Positions 33,926-43,591 of a DNA stretch of 44,335 nucleotides are shown here, piece after piece. The DNA is taken from NCBI GenBank assembly GCA_947627485.1, contig CANQWF010000005.1:1-44335 (forward strand), in the 5' to 3' direction. Source of the DNA: an uncultured Clostridia bacterium. GTDB lineage: Bacteria; Bacillota; Clostridia; TANB77; CAG-508. Numbering within the stretch: the stretch's first letter is position 1; each line of letters starts with the position of its first letter. The notes beneath the pieces were generated by a model. It was not told where the DNA came from. It did not search any database and saw only the letters and a program-made list of their open reading frames with translations. The translations under genes were made by a program, and so were the position numbers.

Positions 33926-35742
33926 AGAAAAAAACAAATAAAATACCAATTTTCTTTGCAGTAGATGATGCATATATACCATTTTTAGCGGTAACTCTTC
34001 AGTCACTCATAGATAATTCATCTAAAGAAAATTATTACTTAATAAAAGTTTTATACACTAACTTAACAGAAGATAACCAAGAAAAGATTAGTAAATATGA
34101 AAGAGAAAATGTAAGTATAGAGTTAGTAGACTTAAATTATTATTTAAAAAAAGTACAAGATAAATTATATACACGTGATTATTATTCAAAAACAACATAT
34201 TTTAGATTATTTATAACTGATTTATATCCACAATATAATAAAGCATTGTATTTAGATAGTGACATTGTAATTTTATCAGACATTGCAGATTTATATAAAA
34301 TAGAATTAAAAGATAATTTAGTAGCTGGAGTACCGGATGGGGCAGTGCAAACAGTACCGGTATTTCAAGAATATGTAGAAAAAGTAGTTGGCGTTGCAGA
34401 TTATAGTAATTATTTTAATGCAGGAGTTCTTGTAATGAATTTAGATGAACTTCGTAAGTTTGATTTCCAAGAAAAATTTTTATACTTACTTGAAACTGTA
34501 AAATTTTCGGTAGCTCAAGACCAAGACTATTTAAATAGATTATGCAAGGGTAAAGTAAAAATTATAGATAGTGGTTGGGATACAATGCCAATACCAGAAT
34601 TAAACATTAAAAAGAATAATATTAAATTAGTACATTATAATTTGAGCTATAAACCTTGGCATTTTGATAATATATTATATGAAGAATATTTTTGGGAATA
34701 TGCAAAGAAAACAGAATTTTACGACGTAATAAGAAATATAAAAGACAACTATACAGAAGAAGAACGTTTTAGAGATATGGAAACAGGAAAGAATTTAATA
34801 AATTTAGCACAAAAAGAATGTGATTGTGTTGGTGATGATAGAAGATTTAGAAGATTAAGGGCACTAAGAGATCATGAAACTGAAAAATCAGTAGATAGAT
34901 TAAAAATATTAGAGAAAATTGAACTACTTGAAAAAGAAGGTAAATTTGATATTGATGCAGAAGATGATCCTCCAACAATAGAACTTACTCCAGACAATGT
35001 AGACTATTTAAAAGAGAAAAGATATAGTAGAATAAAGAACAAGGTTGCAAACAAAGTAGGAGAAAAATTTCTTGACGATATATTAAAAGATAATAAACTT
35101 ATAATAAAAGATGTAAATGGAATTGAGAATTTAGAAAGTATAAAAACAGGTGCAATTATAACATGCAACCATTTTAATCCATTTGATTTCTTCTCAATAG
35201 AAGAAGTATTTAGAAATTCTAAACAAGCAAGTATGAAAAAATTATATAAAGTAATTAGAGAAGGAAATTACACAAATTTCCCGGGCTTATATGGATTTTT
35301 ATTTAGAAATGCTGATACTCTTCCACTTAGTTCAAATAAAAGAACAATGATAGAGTTTTTGAAAGCAGTAGATATAATATTGCAAAGAGGAGATTTTATA
35401 TTAATATATCCAGAACAAAGCCTATGGTGGAATTATAAAAAACCAAAACCATTAAAAAATGGAGCATTTAAGCTAGCAGCTAGAAATAATGTTCCAGTTA
35501 TACCAATATTTATAACAATGGAAGATAGTGATATTATTGGAAAAGATGGATTTCCTGTGCAACAATATATAATAAATATAGAAAAACCAATATATCCAGA
35601 TAAAAACATATCTGAAAGAGAAAATACTATTGCTATGAAAGAAAAAAATTATCAAATATGGAAAGATATATATGAAGATTTTTATAAGGTTCCACTTGAA
35701 TATTCATGTGACCAAGAAAAAATTTCAGAAAATATTACTTAA
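33922..35742 (+). CDS. Fusion of family 8 glycosyltransferase and PlsC-type acyltransferase
   Basis: A 606-residue two-domain protein. The N-terminal GT8 domain (about 1-275) shows PIFFAVDDAYIPFLAVTLQS, the DxD in LYLDSDIVILSD, NYFNAGVLVMNLDEL, AQDQDYLN and the metal-ligand KLVHYN. A charged linker (about 280-370, with KECDCVGDDRRFRRLRALRDHE) follows. The C-terminal domain (about 405-600) is a glycerophosphate-acyltransferase-like fold: CNHFNPFDFFS has the HX4D catalytic pair, and YPEQSLWWNYKKPKPLKNGAF is the phosphate-binding block. A single polypeptide could glycosylate and acylate the same envelope lipid. It is coupled to the upstream GT8 gene and is followed 14 bases later by another acyltransferase. 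Confidence 0.85.
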   Translation: MKKKTNKIPIFFAVDDAYIPFLAVTLQSLIDNSSKENYYLIKVLYTNLTEDNQEKISKYERENVSIELVDLNYYLKKVQDKLYTRDYYSKTTYFRLFITDLYPQYNKALYLDSDIVILSDIADLYKIELKDNLVAGVPDGAVQTVPVFQEYVEKVVGVADYSNYFNAGVLVMNLDELRKFDFQEKFLYLLETVKFSVAQDQDYLNRLCKGKVKIIDSGWDTMPIPELNIKKNNIKLVHYNLSYKPWHFDNILYEEYFWEYAKKTEFYDVIRNIKDNYTEEERFRDMETGKNLINLAQKECDCVGDDRRFRRLRALRDHETEKSVDRLKILEKIELLEKEGKFDIDAEDDPPTIELTPDNVDYLKEKRYSRIKNKVANKVGEKFLDDILKDNKLIIKDVNGIENLESIKTGAIITCNHFNPFDFFSIEEVFRNSKQASMKKLYKVIREGNYTNFPGLYGFLFRNADTLPLSSNKRTMIEFLKAVDIILQRGDFILIYPEQSLWWNYKKPKPLKNGAFKLAARNNVPVIPIFITMEDSDIIGKDGFPVQQYIINIEKPIYPDKNISERENTIAMKEKNYQIWKDIYEDFYKVPLEYSCDQEKISENIT

Positions 35743-35756
35743 ATTAAGAGGTTTTA

Positions 35757-36560
35757 ATGGAAAAGAATAAAGTTATTTATTATAATGATGAAATAAATGA
35801 TGAATTTTCTAAAGCAAAAATAATACCAAAAGTTATAGATGAAAATTATAAATACAGCAAAAATTCTTTATGGGATTTTTGCTCTCTAATTTTTCAAAAC
35901 ATTTTAAGTATGCCAATCAAAGTACTATATGCTAAGATAAAATTCAGAGTAAAATATGTAGGAAAAGAAAATTTTAGAAAATGTAAAGATACTGGTTATT
36001 TTATATATGGCAATCATACCCAAAGTTTTGCAGATACTTTTTTGCCAAGTATTGCAAACTATCCTAAAAGAAACTTTTTAATAGTAAATCCAGAAAATGT
36101 TTCAATGAAGGGATTAAAAACAATTGTAGAATTACTAGGAGCAATACCAATTCCCGAAAATATAAAAGCAATGAAAAATTTTTTGGATATAATAGAAAAA
36201 AGAATAAATAAAAAATCATCCATAACTATTTATCCAGAAGCACATATTTGGCCATATTATACAAAAATAAGACCATTTAAAATAGTTTCTTTTAAATATC
36301 CTGTAAAATTAAATAAACCGTCATTTTGTATAACGAATACATATCAAAGTTATGGTAAAAATAATAATAAAATAAAAATTGTATCATACATAGATGGACC
36401 TTTTTTTATAAACAATGAATTAACACAAAAAGAAGCACAGAAAGAATTAAGAGATAGAATATATGACTGTATGGTAGAAAGAAGCAAAAATAGTAATATT
36501 GAGCATATAAAATATGTAAAAATTGACGAAAAAAATAAAAAAGAAACTATTAAAATATAA
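35757..36560 (+). CDS. Lysophospholipid acyltransferase-like protein
   Basis: A 267-residue PlsC-superfamily protein. YGNHTQSFADTFLPS (about 82-96) holds the catalytic His with Asp spaced HX5D rather than the standard HX4D, and TIYPEAHIWPYYTKIRPFK (about 160-178) is the second conserved block. A hydrophobic patch (WDFCSLIFQNILSMPIKVLY) probably associates with the membrane. It is likely to transfer an acyl chain from acyl-ACP, acyl-CoA or acyl-phosphate to a lipid intermediate made by the neighbouring GT8 enzymes. AGAGG lies before the ATG. Confidence 0.8.
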   Translation: MEKNKVIYYNDEINDEFSKAKIIPKVIDENYKYSKNSLWDFCSLIFQNILSMPIKVLYAKIKFRVKYVGKENFRKCKDTGYFIYGNHTQSFADTFLPSIANYPKRNFLIVNPENVSMKGLKTIVELLGAIPIPENIKAMKNFLDIIEKRINKKSSITIYPEAHIWPYYTKIRPFKIVSFKYPVKLNKPSFCITNTYQSYGKNNNKIKIVSYIDGPFFINNELTQKEAQKELRDRIYDCMVERSKNSNIEHIKYVKIDEKNKKETIKI

Positions 36561-36572
36561 AATTAATTAATT

Positions 36573-36613
36573 AAATTCAGCGAAAGGAAATTGTCCTTTT
36601 TTGCTGAATTTTT
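36573..36613 (+). terminator. Terminator of the GT8-acyltransferase operon
   Basis: AAATTCAGC (36573-36581) pairs with GCTGAATTT (36603-36611), with an inner GGA/TCC pair, followed by further T residues. Confidence 0.7.
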
Positions 36614-36760
36614 CTGTTCAATAACAAAGGGCGGTCAAAGACCCCTTAGTTCTTGAATTTTTTTAACAAAATTTTCCTAAAGTTAAAAAAATTTCTAAAC
36701 TAAAAACAAGAAAATTTGCCATAATATTTACTGTAAATAATAAAAAAGGAGGAATTTTTT

Positions 36761-37780
36761 ATGAAAAAAATGGTAAGTATTGTAGCGATTTTTCTTGTTT
36801 TATTTTTACTATCATTTTCTATTAACGTATATGCTGAAACATTAGATAACGTAACTACATCAGTAGATAAAGAAATAGTTCATCCAGGTGAAACAGTAAA
36901 AGTAACTGTAAATTTTGGCCAAGAATTAGGTGCGTATACAGTAGATGTAGCCTATGATAGTAATTTATTAGAATATGTTTCTTTTGAAGGTGGAACACAA
37001 AATGATAATGGATCTAGAATAAGAGTAGTTTTCCATGATGAAACAGGTGGATCAAATCCTAGAAGTTCTATGTCGGTTACTTTCAGAGCAAAGGAAAATA
37101 TTATAACATCAAATCCTACGGAATTAAAAATTACAGCAAATGGATTAGCTGGACCAACCGCTTCTCCAAGCTATGATGCAATTGATACACCAATCACAAA
37201 AACAATTACAGTAGAACCTTCATATGCTGATTATGATATAGACCTTAAATATACAGGAGATATTATAAAAAATCAAGAAAAAGATATGAAAATAGTTGTA
37301 TCTTCTAGTATGGGTAGAAGTTATGAACACACTAGAATATTGGCAGAAGCTACAACTCCAGAAGGTGAAACAGTAAAATTACTAGGTATAGATAATGATA
37401 TGCTAGAACATGACATTATAGAAAGTGGATGGGGAAAAGATGAAGGAGATCCAATAGGTGGAAAAGATGTTGTAAAAGAACTAGATGTTAGAGGATTGTT
37501 TAGTGGAGCAGGAGAATATTCAATAATATTAAAACTTATTAATAGAGATGAATCAGATAATACTATAGCAAGTAAAACTTTAAACATTTCTGTAAAAGAT
37601 GAAGAGACTCAAACTCCAACACAAGATAATAATAATCAAGATAATAATCAAATCGCTCAAGAGAATCAAAAACCATCTTCTTTGCCAAAAACAGGTAGCA
37701 CAGTATATTATATTGTATTACCAGCAATAGTAACAATTATTGCAGCATCATATCTATATGTAAATAAGAAAAAAGATTAA
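36761..37780 (+). CDS. LPxTG-anchored cohesin-domain surface protein
   Basis: A 339-residue secreted protein. Signal peptide about residues 1-25 (IFLVLFLLSFSINVYAE). A cohesin-type domain (about 30-150) begins TSVDKEIVHPGETVKVTVNF and contains GAYTVDVAYDSNLLEYVS, the usual cohesin layout. A second beta domain (about 155-285) is homologous to the protein at 22571-23170. An Asn/Gln-rich spacer leads to LPKTG (308-312), a membrane helix and KKKD, a standard sortase signal. Cohesins bind dockerins; a dockerin-bearing hydrolase is encoded two genes downstream. AAAAGGAGG precedes the ATG. A sortase gene follows at once. Confidence 0.85.
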   Translation: MKKMVSIVAIFLVLFLLSFSINVYAETLDNVTTSVDKEIVHPGETVKVTVNFGQELGAYTVDVAYDSNLLEYVSFEGGTQNDNGSRIRVVFHDETGGSNPRSSMSVTFRAKENIITSNPTELKITANGLAGPTASPSYDAIDTPITKTITVEPSYADYDIDLKYTGDIIKNQEKDMKIVVSSSMGRSYEHTRILAEATTPEGETVKLLGIDNDMLEHDIIESGWGKDEGDPIGGKDVVKELDVRGLFSGAGEYSIILKLINRDESDNTIASKTLNISVKDEETQTPTQDNNNQDNNQIAQENQKPSSLPKTGSTVYYIVLPAIVTIIAASYLYVNKKKD

Positions 37781-37783
37781 TTC

Positions 37784-37820
37784 TAAGTGTATGATTTCTT
37801 GTTTAAGAAATCATACTTAC
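37784..37820 (+). terminator. Inverted repeat between the cohesin and sortase genes
   Basis: GTATGATTTCTT (37789-37800) and AAGAAATCATAC (37805-37816) form a perfect 12-bp stem with a GTTT loop, just after the cohesin gene. It lacks a long T tail, so it may be a weak terminator or an RNA-processing site that sets a higher level for the scaffold transcript. Confidence 0.5.
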
Positions 37821-37850
37821 ATAACAAATTAAATATAGGAGTAAATTCTT

Positions 37851-38462
37851 ATGAGAAATGAAAGGAGAAAACTTAAAAGTAAATTTTTAATAAAGTCTAT
37901 AATAATATTAATTCTTTTATTAATTATTCTTTATGTTCTTATAGGTATTTATAAAGAAAGTAAAATTAAATTAAAGGAAAGAGAAAAATCTCAGTTGCAA
38001 GTTGAAAGAGTTGCTAATAATCAAGAAGTAAAAGAAAAGGTTAATATTCAAAATACTTATTCAGGTTATAAAGTTGCTGCAAAGCTTGTAATACCTAAAA
38101 TAAATTTAGAAACTTATATATTAAATGAATATAGCAAGCAAGCTATGGATTTATCTCCTACTAAATTCTGGGGACCAGACGCCAATGAAATAGGAAATTT
38201 TTGTATTACAGGTCATAATTACAAAAAGGAAAATATGTTTTATGATTTAATAAATTTATCTATAGGTGATGAATTTCAATTATTAGATAATAAAAATGGA
38301 AAATATACTTATACTATATATGACATATATAAAGTAAAGCCCAATAATACAGATTCATTAAATCAAAATACAAATGGAAAAAGAGTAGTTACATTAATTA
38401 CTTGTGTTAATTATTCAAATACAAGACTTATAATTAAAGCTACAGAGAAAGGGACACATTAA
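37851..38462 (+). CDS. Sortase (transpeptidase)
   Basis: A 203-residue membrane-anchored sortase with one N-terminal helix (about 12-33) and an extracytoplasmic catalytic domain. The catalytic triad is visible: His in ITGHNY (near 122), Cys in TLITC (185) and Arg in NTRLIIK (192). It cleaves LPxTG-like signals between Thr and Gly and links proteins to peptidoglycan. The likely clients are the LPKTG cohesin protein directly upstream and the IPKTG protein at 22571. The class (B-, D- or E-like) is not settled by eye. AGGAG precedes the ATG; the next gene starts 2 bases after its stop. Confidence 0.9.
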   Translation: MRNERRKLKSKFLIKSIIILILLLIILYVLIGIYKESKIKLKEREKSQLQVERVANNQEVKEKVNIQNTYSGYKVAAKLVIPKINLETYILNEYSKQAMDLSPTKFWGPDANEIGNFCITGHNYKKENMFYDLINLSIGDEFQLLDNKNGKYTYTIYDIYKVKPNNTDSLNQNTNGKRVVTLITCVNYSNTRLIIKATEKGTH

Positions 38463-38464
38463 AT

Positions 38465-40711
38465 ATGAAACATTTAAAAATATGTTTAAGTATGGTATGT
38501 TTTTTTATAATTATATTATTATCAAATATTAGTTATTGTGTGGAGAAAAAAGAGGGAATTAACAATTTTCCATACGAATATAAACCATACTTACAGGAAT
38601 TGCAAAAAAAACATCCTACTTGGGATTTTATTGCACTATATACAGGATTAGACTGGAAATATGTAATTGATAATGAAAATCAATTTGGTAAAAATCTAGT
38701 TCCAAAATCATACTCAGATAGATGGAAAAATACAGAATCGGGAAAATATAATGTAGAAGTAGATGCAGGATGGGTAGATTCTTCAAGAAGAGCAATAGAA
38801 TTTGCAATGGATCCTAGAAACTTTTTAAATGAAGTTAGAATATTTCAGTTTGAAGGGCTATCATATAACGAAAAAACAAATAGTATAGGCGGAATTGAAA
38901 AGGTATTATATGGAACAGAGTTTTATAATAGAATTGTAGAATATTTAGATAGCACAGGAAATAAAATTACAATGAAAAGCAAATATTCTGATCTTATTTT
39001 ATCTGCAGGAAAAACCTCTGGAGTAAGCTCATATCATTTGGCATCTAGAATTAAGCAAGAAGTAGGTCCGTTTTTATCTCATTCTTCTATAAGTGGAACT
39101 GTAGAAGGATATAAAGGATTATATAATTTTTATAATATTGGTGCAACAAGCTCATCGGAACCTATGGGAGCAATAAAAAATGGTCTGCAGTATGCAAAAG
39201 ATGGTAAAGGTGCAAGTCAAGCAACAAAAGATAAGTATTTAATTCCGTGGAATACAAAGCAAAGAGCAATAACTGGTGGTGGGATATTTATAGGTTCTAG
39301 TTATATTAATTTAGGACAAGATACTATTTATTTACAAAAATTTCATGTTACAACTAATAATAATAACGGTTTATTTTGGCATCAATATATGACAAATGTA
39401 TTAGCACCTTACAGCGAATCTAAATTAATTTATAATGGTTATGCAAATAGTGGGATATTAGATAATAATATATCTTTTATTATACCAATATACAATAATA
39501 TGCCAAATATTCAAACAGAAAATCCAAATATTTTAGATACCGATTTTACCAAAGATAATACAAAAGTTTATGCAGAAGTAAATAATACATTAAATATAAG
39601 AACAGGACCTTCTACATCTTATGAGGTTTTAACCACAGTTGATAAATCAGAGATAATGACAAGAATTGCAAAAGGAAAACAAAAAGGAGATTTATGGGAT
39701 AAAGTCCAGCTTAATAATGGAATGATAGGTTATGTTTTTCATGAGTACTTAAGAGAACTTCCAGAAAGAAAAATAGAACAAATAAAGTTATCAATAGATA
39801 ATCCTGTGATAAACAAGGGAGAAAGTAGAAAAATTAATGTAGAAATTATACCAGAAGAAGCAAAAAATCATGAAATAGAATATATATCATTAGATGAAAA
39901 TATAGCAACAGTTGACACAAACGGAAATGTACTAGGAATTAGTTCTGGTGTTGCAAGAATTAGAGTAAAATCTAAAGAAAGCAGTGCTTTTTCTGAAATA
40001 AAAATTCAAGTATATACACCAGTATCAGATTTAGAAATAAATAAAGAGAAGTTAGTATTGCAAATGGAAGATAAGTTTATAATAACACCAATCATTTTTC
40101 CTAAAGATGCAACTAATAAAAATATTATATACAAATCAGAAGATGAAAATATTGCTAAAGTAGATGATACAGGTACGATAAGTGCTATTTCCGAAGGAAA
40201 TACTAAAATAATATTAAAGCCAGAAGATTCTGATATTACAAAGGAAATTGAAGTTACTGTCGTACCAAAAATTGGAGATAACGAAATAATTTTTGATAAA
40301 AGTTTAAATGTTCAACAAAATGAAATAACGGGTTGGAACATTAAAAACCTTACTGTAGAAAAAATAAAAGAAATGATTAATACTAAATATACTATTGAAA
40401 TATATAATAATAAAGGAGAACTTCTAACAGATGAAAAATTTGCAGGAACAGGTTCAAAGATTAGAATAGTTGATGATAACGGGATAATAAAGATGGAATA
40501 TGAAATTATAATATATGGAGATGTAAATGGTGATGGAAAAATAAATAGTGTGGATTTATTAGTTTTGCAAAGACATATATTAGAAATAGATAAATTAAAA
40601 GGTGTTCAACTGAAAGCAGGAAACATTAATAAAAATGGTCAAAATCCTACTTCCTTGGATTTACTGATAATTCAAAGACATATATTAGAAATACAATTAA
40701 TAGAACAATAA
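38465..40711 (+). CDS. Dockerin-bearing peptidoglycan hydrolase (glucosaminidase, SH3, Ig-like)
   Basis: A 748-residue secreted protein. Signal peptide about 1-26. A LytG-type N-acetylglucosaminidase region (about 40-320) contains YLQELQKKHPTWDFIALYTG, FAMDPRNFLNEVRIFQFEG and the catalytic Glu in ASRIKQEVG (near 199). A bacterial SH3 domain follows (about 365-435, NTLNIRTGPSTSYEVLTTV), then two BIG2-type Ig-like domains (about 440-600). The C terminus is a type I dockerin (about 685-745): GDVNGDGKINSVDLLVLQRH and a second, degenerate calcium loop, NINKNGQNPTSLDLLIIQRH. It should cut peptidoglycan glycans while held by a surface cohesin. It is translationally coupled to the sortase gene. Confidence 0.9.
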   Translation: MKHLKICLSMVCFFIIILLSNISYCVEKKEGINNFPYEYKPYLQELQKKHPTWDFIALYTGLDWKYVIDNENQFGKNLVPKSYSDRWKNTESGKYNVEVDAGWVDSSRRAIEFAMDPRNFLNEVRIFQFEGLSYNEKTNSIGGIEKVLYGTEFYNRIVEYLDSTGNKITMKSKYSDLILSAGKTSGVSSYHLASRIKQEVGPFLSHSSISGTVEGYKGLYNFYNIGATSSSEPMGAIKNGLQYAKDGKGASQATKDKYLIPWNTKQRAITGGGIFIGSSYINLGQDTIYLQKFHVTTNNNNGLFWHQYMTNVLAPYSESKLIYNGYANSGILDNNISFIIPIYNNMPNIQTENPNILDTDFTKDNTKVYAEVNNTLNIRTGPSTSYEVLTTVDKSEIMTRIAKGKQKGDLWDKVQLNNGMIGYVFHEYLRELPERKIEQIKLSIDNPVINKGESRKINVEIIPEEAKNHEIEYISLDENIATVDTNGNVLGISSGVARIRVKSKESSAFSEIKIQVYTPVSDLEINKEKLVLQMEDKFIITPIIFPKDATNKNIIYKSEDENIAKVDDTGTISAISEGNTKIILKPEDSDITKEIEVTVVPKIGDNEIIFDKSLNVQQNEITGWNIKNLTVEKIKEMINTKYTIEIYNNKGELLTDEKFAGTGSKIRIVDDNGIIKMEYEIIIYGDVNGDGKINSVDLLVLQRHILEIDKLKGVQLKAGNINKNGQNPTSLDLLIIQRHILEIQLIEQ

Positions 40712-40757
40712 TGGGCTTTAAAATAAATTTAAATAGTCTGACATAAAAGAAAGCCCA
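40712..40757 (+). other. Inverted repeat in the leader of the second cohesin gene
   Basis: TGGGCTTT (40712-40719) and AAAGCCCA (40750-40757) are perfect 8-base complements separated by 30 bases, immediately after the upstream stop codon. It may be a processing or attenuation structure; no T run follows. Confidence 0.35.
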
Positions 40758-40782
40758 CTGTTGTTCTTGAAAGAGAGTGTTT

Positions 40783-42006
40783 ATGAAAAAAATAAAAATA
40801 ACGTTAATATCAATTTTAGCAATATTAATACTGCACAATGTGAGTTTAGCAGAATCAATAATGCAAATAATATCAGATAAAGTAGAAATTGAAGCCGAAG
40901 AAGAAGTCCAAGTTTCAATTAATATAAAAGACACAGAAGTTGCAGCACTTACATTAGAACTTTATTGGGACAATTCAAAATTAGAATATATTAGTGGACC
41001 AGAAAATTCAAATAATTTAGATAATAGGGCTTTATATACATGGGTAAGTGAAAATGCAAAAGATTTAAATGAATTAAGTATAGAAAACTTTACATTTAAA
41101 GGAATAACAGATGGCATTGCAAATATTACAGCTGTTGGGGAATTCTATAATTCAAATGGAGAAAAAATAGAAATAAAAAATTCAAATTTAGAAATTAATA
41201 TAGGAAAACAAAATCAAGTAATAGAAAATATTGATAAACAAATTGAAAATATATCTGATGATAATGCAGATTTAGCTATATTACGATTAAACCATGAAGG
41301 AATATCCCCTGATTTTAATAAAGATATAAAAGAATATTATTTTGTTACAGATAGTACAATTCAAAACCTAGAAATAACAGCTATACCACAAAATTCTAAA
41401 GCTAATGTTACAATTACAGGAAACAACAATTTAAAAAATGGAGAAAATATAATTAATATTAAAGTAGATTCAAAAGATAATACCAAAAGCTCAGTATATA
41501 AAATATATTTAACAAAAACGCAAAATTTAGATTTAGCAAATGCAAATTTAGAAACATTAGCTGTAAGACAAGCAACCTTAAGCCCTGAATTTGACAGTAA
41601 TATAACAAATTATAATTTAGAAATATCAAATGATACAGAGAAAATTGATATTTTAGCTATTCCGCAAAAAGAAAATGCTAAAGTAGAAATAGTAGGAAAT
41701 GGCAAAATGCAAGTTGGAGAAAATATAATAGATATTAATGTTTTAGCAGAAAACGGAACAACTCATAAAAGATATAAAATATTAGTTCATAGAAGAAATG
41801 AGCAAGAAGAAATAGCAAATCAAGAAGAAACAGAAAATCAAGCAAAAAGACTATCTGCAATTCTTGAAGAAGAAAAAAACAATAATAACAATATAAGTAC
41901 AAAACAAAATGGAAAACAAGTAATTATTGTTGCAATTATTATTATAATTATAGCATTATTTACAACCATTATAATAAAACAAAAAAATAAGAATAAGAAA
42001 AAATAA
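40783..42006 (+). CDS. Membrane-anchored cohesin-like protein with two cadherin-like beta-sandwich domains
   Basis: The ATG at 40783 (MKKIKITLISILAILILHNVSLA) is preferred over GTG 40777 because AAAGAGAG is then correctly spaced; 407 residues. After the signal peptide a cohesin-like domain (about 25-145) shows KVEIEAEEEVQVSINIKDTE and AALTLELYWDNSKLEYIS. Two tandem repeats (about 165-260 and 262-350), each containing L-SPDF/SPEF-(D/N)-N-Y and GENIININV-type ends, match cadherin-like beta-sandwich domains. A C-terminal helix (about 378-398) with a KNKNKKK tail has no LPxTG, so it is membrane-anchored. It could present the dockerin hydrolase close to the membrane, complementing the wall-anchored cohesin. 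Confidence 0.75.
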   Translation: MKKIKITLISILAILILHNVSLAESIMQIISDKVEIEAEEEVQVSINIKDTEVAALTLELYWDNSKLEYISGPENSNNLDNRALYTWVSENAKDLNELSIENFTFKGITDGIANITAVGEFYNSNGEKIEIKNSNLEINIGKQNQVIENIDKQIENISDDNADLAILRLNHEGISPDFNKDIKEYYFVTDSTIQNLEITAIPQNSKANVTITGNNNLKNGENIINIKVDSKDNTKSSVYKIYLTKTQNLDLANANLETLAVRQATLSPEFDSNITNYNLEISNDTEKIDILAIPQKENAKVEIVGNGKMQVGENIIDINVLAENGTTHKRYKILVHRRNEQEEIANQEETENQAKRLSAILEEEKNNNNNISTKQNGKQVIIVAIIIIIIALFTTIIIKQKNKNKKK

Positions 42007-42095
42007 TCATATAAGATTTAAAAATTTAGTTCTAAAATAAAATTTTTTTCATATATATATTAAAAGGACAAGTTACATTAATAGAAGGAGAAAAA

Positions 42096-43043
42096 ATGTT
42101 AATTTCTGATTTACTAATATATTTCCCAGAAGAAATTTATACAATTATAGGTGAGTATTTTAAAGACAATACAGAAGAAAAAAATAAAACAATAGAAGAA
42201 ATACGTTTAAGAGCAAATAAGCCTTTAATATTAAAATTTAATAAAAAAGAAGTTGTATTCAAAACAAATATTACTCAAGAGATGATATTGCAGACACTAC
42301 AAAAAGTTTGTGATAATTCTATTTATTCGTTCCAAAACCAAATAAGAGAGGGTTTTATTACAGTAAAGGGTGGACATAGAGTAGGAATTACAGGAAATTG
42401 TGTAATAGAAAATGGTAAGGTAATTAATATTAACTATGTTTCAAGCTTAAATTTTAGAATTGCTAAAGAAATTAAAGGATGTAGTAATAAATTATTAAAT
42501 TATGTGTTGGATTTAGAAAATAATAATATTTATACAACACTTATAGTATCTCCGCCAGGAGTTGGTAAAACAACAATATTAAGAGATTTAATACGAAAAA
42601 TTAGTACAGGAATAGACAAAGTAAATTTTGTTGGTATAAATGTTGGATTAGTAGACGAAAGAGGGGAAATAGCAGCTATGTACAGAGGGATTCCACAAAA
42701 TGATGTTGGACCAAGAACAGATGTACTCGATAATGTACCAAAAGCAATAGGTATGAGAATGCTTATAAGATCTATGGCTCCAAAAGTAATTTCAGCAGAT
42801 GAGATAGGAAACAATGATGACATAGAACCAATAAATTATGCTATATGTTCAGGAATCAGAGGGATATTTACAGCACATGGAGCAAGTCTTGAAGAAATAT
42901 CCATAAATCCTACATTGAAAACATTATTAAATATTCACTCTTTTGAAAGAATAGTTTTTTTAACTGACAAAAAAAGAAAAGCAGAAATAGATTGTGTATA
43001 TGCATTAAATAAAAAAACATCAGAATATTCAATTATGGAATAA
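42096..43043 (+). CDS. spoIIIAA: Stage III sporulation protein AA (ATPase)
   Basis: SpoIIIAA is the mother-cell ATPase of the SpoIIIA-SpoIIQ channel that connects mother cell and forespore during endospore formation. The 315-residue protein has the family N-terminal region (EIRLRANKPLILKF, REGFITVKGGHRVGITG), Walker A SPPGVGKTTILRDL (about 152-165), and LVDERGEIAAMYRG and SADEIG further on. GAAGGAG precedes the ATG. It heads spoIIIAA-AB-AC-AD, the conserved gene order. The upstream 90 bases are very AT-rich; a sigma-E promoter is expected but I cannot define one confidently. Confidence 0.96.
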   Translation: MLISDLLIYFPEEIYTIIGEYFKDNTEEKNKTIEEIRLRANKPLILKFNKKEVVFKTNITQEMILQTLQKVCDNSIYSFQNQIREGFITVKGGHRVGITGNCVIENGKVININYVSSLNFRIAKEIKGCSNKLLNYVLDLENNNIYTTLIVSPPGVGKTTILRDLIRKISTGIDKVNFVGINVGLVDERGEIAAMYRGIPQNDVGPRTDVLDNVPKAIGMRMLIRSMAPKVISADEIGNNDDIEPINYAICSGIRGIFTAHGASLEEISINPTLKTLLNIHSFERIVFLTDKKRKAEIDCVYALNKKTSEYSIME

Positions 43044-43069
43044 AAATTAATAGAAAGGATTGAAAATTT

Positions 43070-43579
43070 ATGCTAGGAATTAAAATTGTAATTTATTCTT
43101 TTATTTTTTTATCATCTTCACTAATTGGAATCCTTATTTCAAAAAAATATTCCAATAGAGTAAGTGAACTTAAAGAATTTAAAAATGCTTTAAACATATT
43201 TAAAACTAAAATAAGATATACATATGAACCGCTTCCACAAATATTTACAGAAATATCGGAAAACGTAAATTCAAATATATCACCTGTATTTAAAAATGCA
43301 GCAGAAAAAATGAAATTTTGTGCAGCAGGAGAAGCATGGAATTTAGCATTAACAATAGAAGAGTTAAATATTGATGATGAAGATAGAAATGCATTAAAAA
43401 ATCTTAGTAAGTTGCTTGGAAAAACAGACCTAGAAGGACAATTAAATCAAATAGAAATGACTACAAATTTTTTAGATAAACAAATAAAAGAAGCAGAAAC
43501 TCAAAAAGAAAAAAGTGAAAAAATGTACAGAACTCTTGGAATGATAATCGGAATTGGAATAGTAATAATACTTGTTTAA
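43070..43579 (+). CDS. spoIIIAB: Stage III sporulation protein AB
   Basis: A 169-residue membrane protein with an N-terminal helix (about 4-22), a helical soluble body (LKEFKNALNIFKTKIRYTYEPLPQ) and a C-terminal helix (about 150-168, TLGMIIGIGIVIILV). The layout and length match SpoIIIAB, which resembles type II secretion F-type components. AAAGGA precedes the ATG. Confidence 0.93.
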   Translation: MLGIKIVIYSFIFLSSSLIGILISKKYSNRVSELKEFKNALNIFKTKIRYTYEPLPQIFTEISENVNSNISPVFKNAAEKMKFCAAGEAWNLALTIEELNIDDEDRNALKNLSKLLGKTDLEGQLNQIEMTTNFLDKQIKEAETQKEKSEKMYRTLGMIIGIGIVIILV

Positions 43580-43591
43580 AAGGAGATACAT

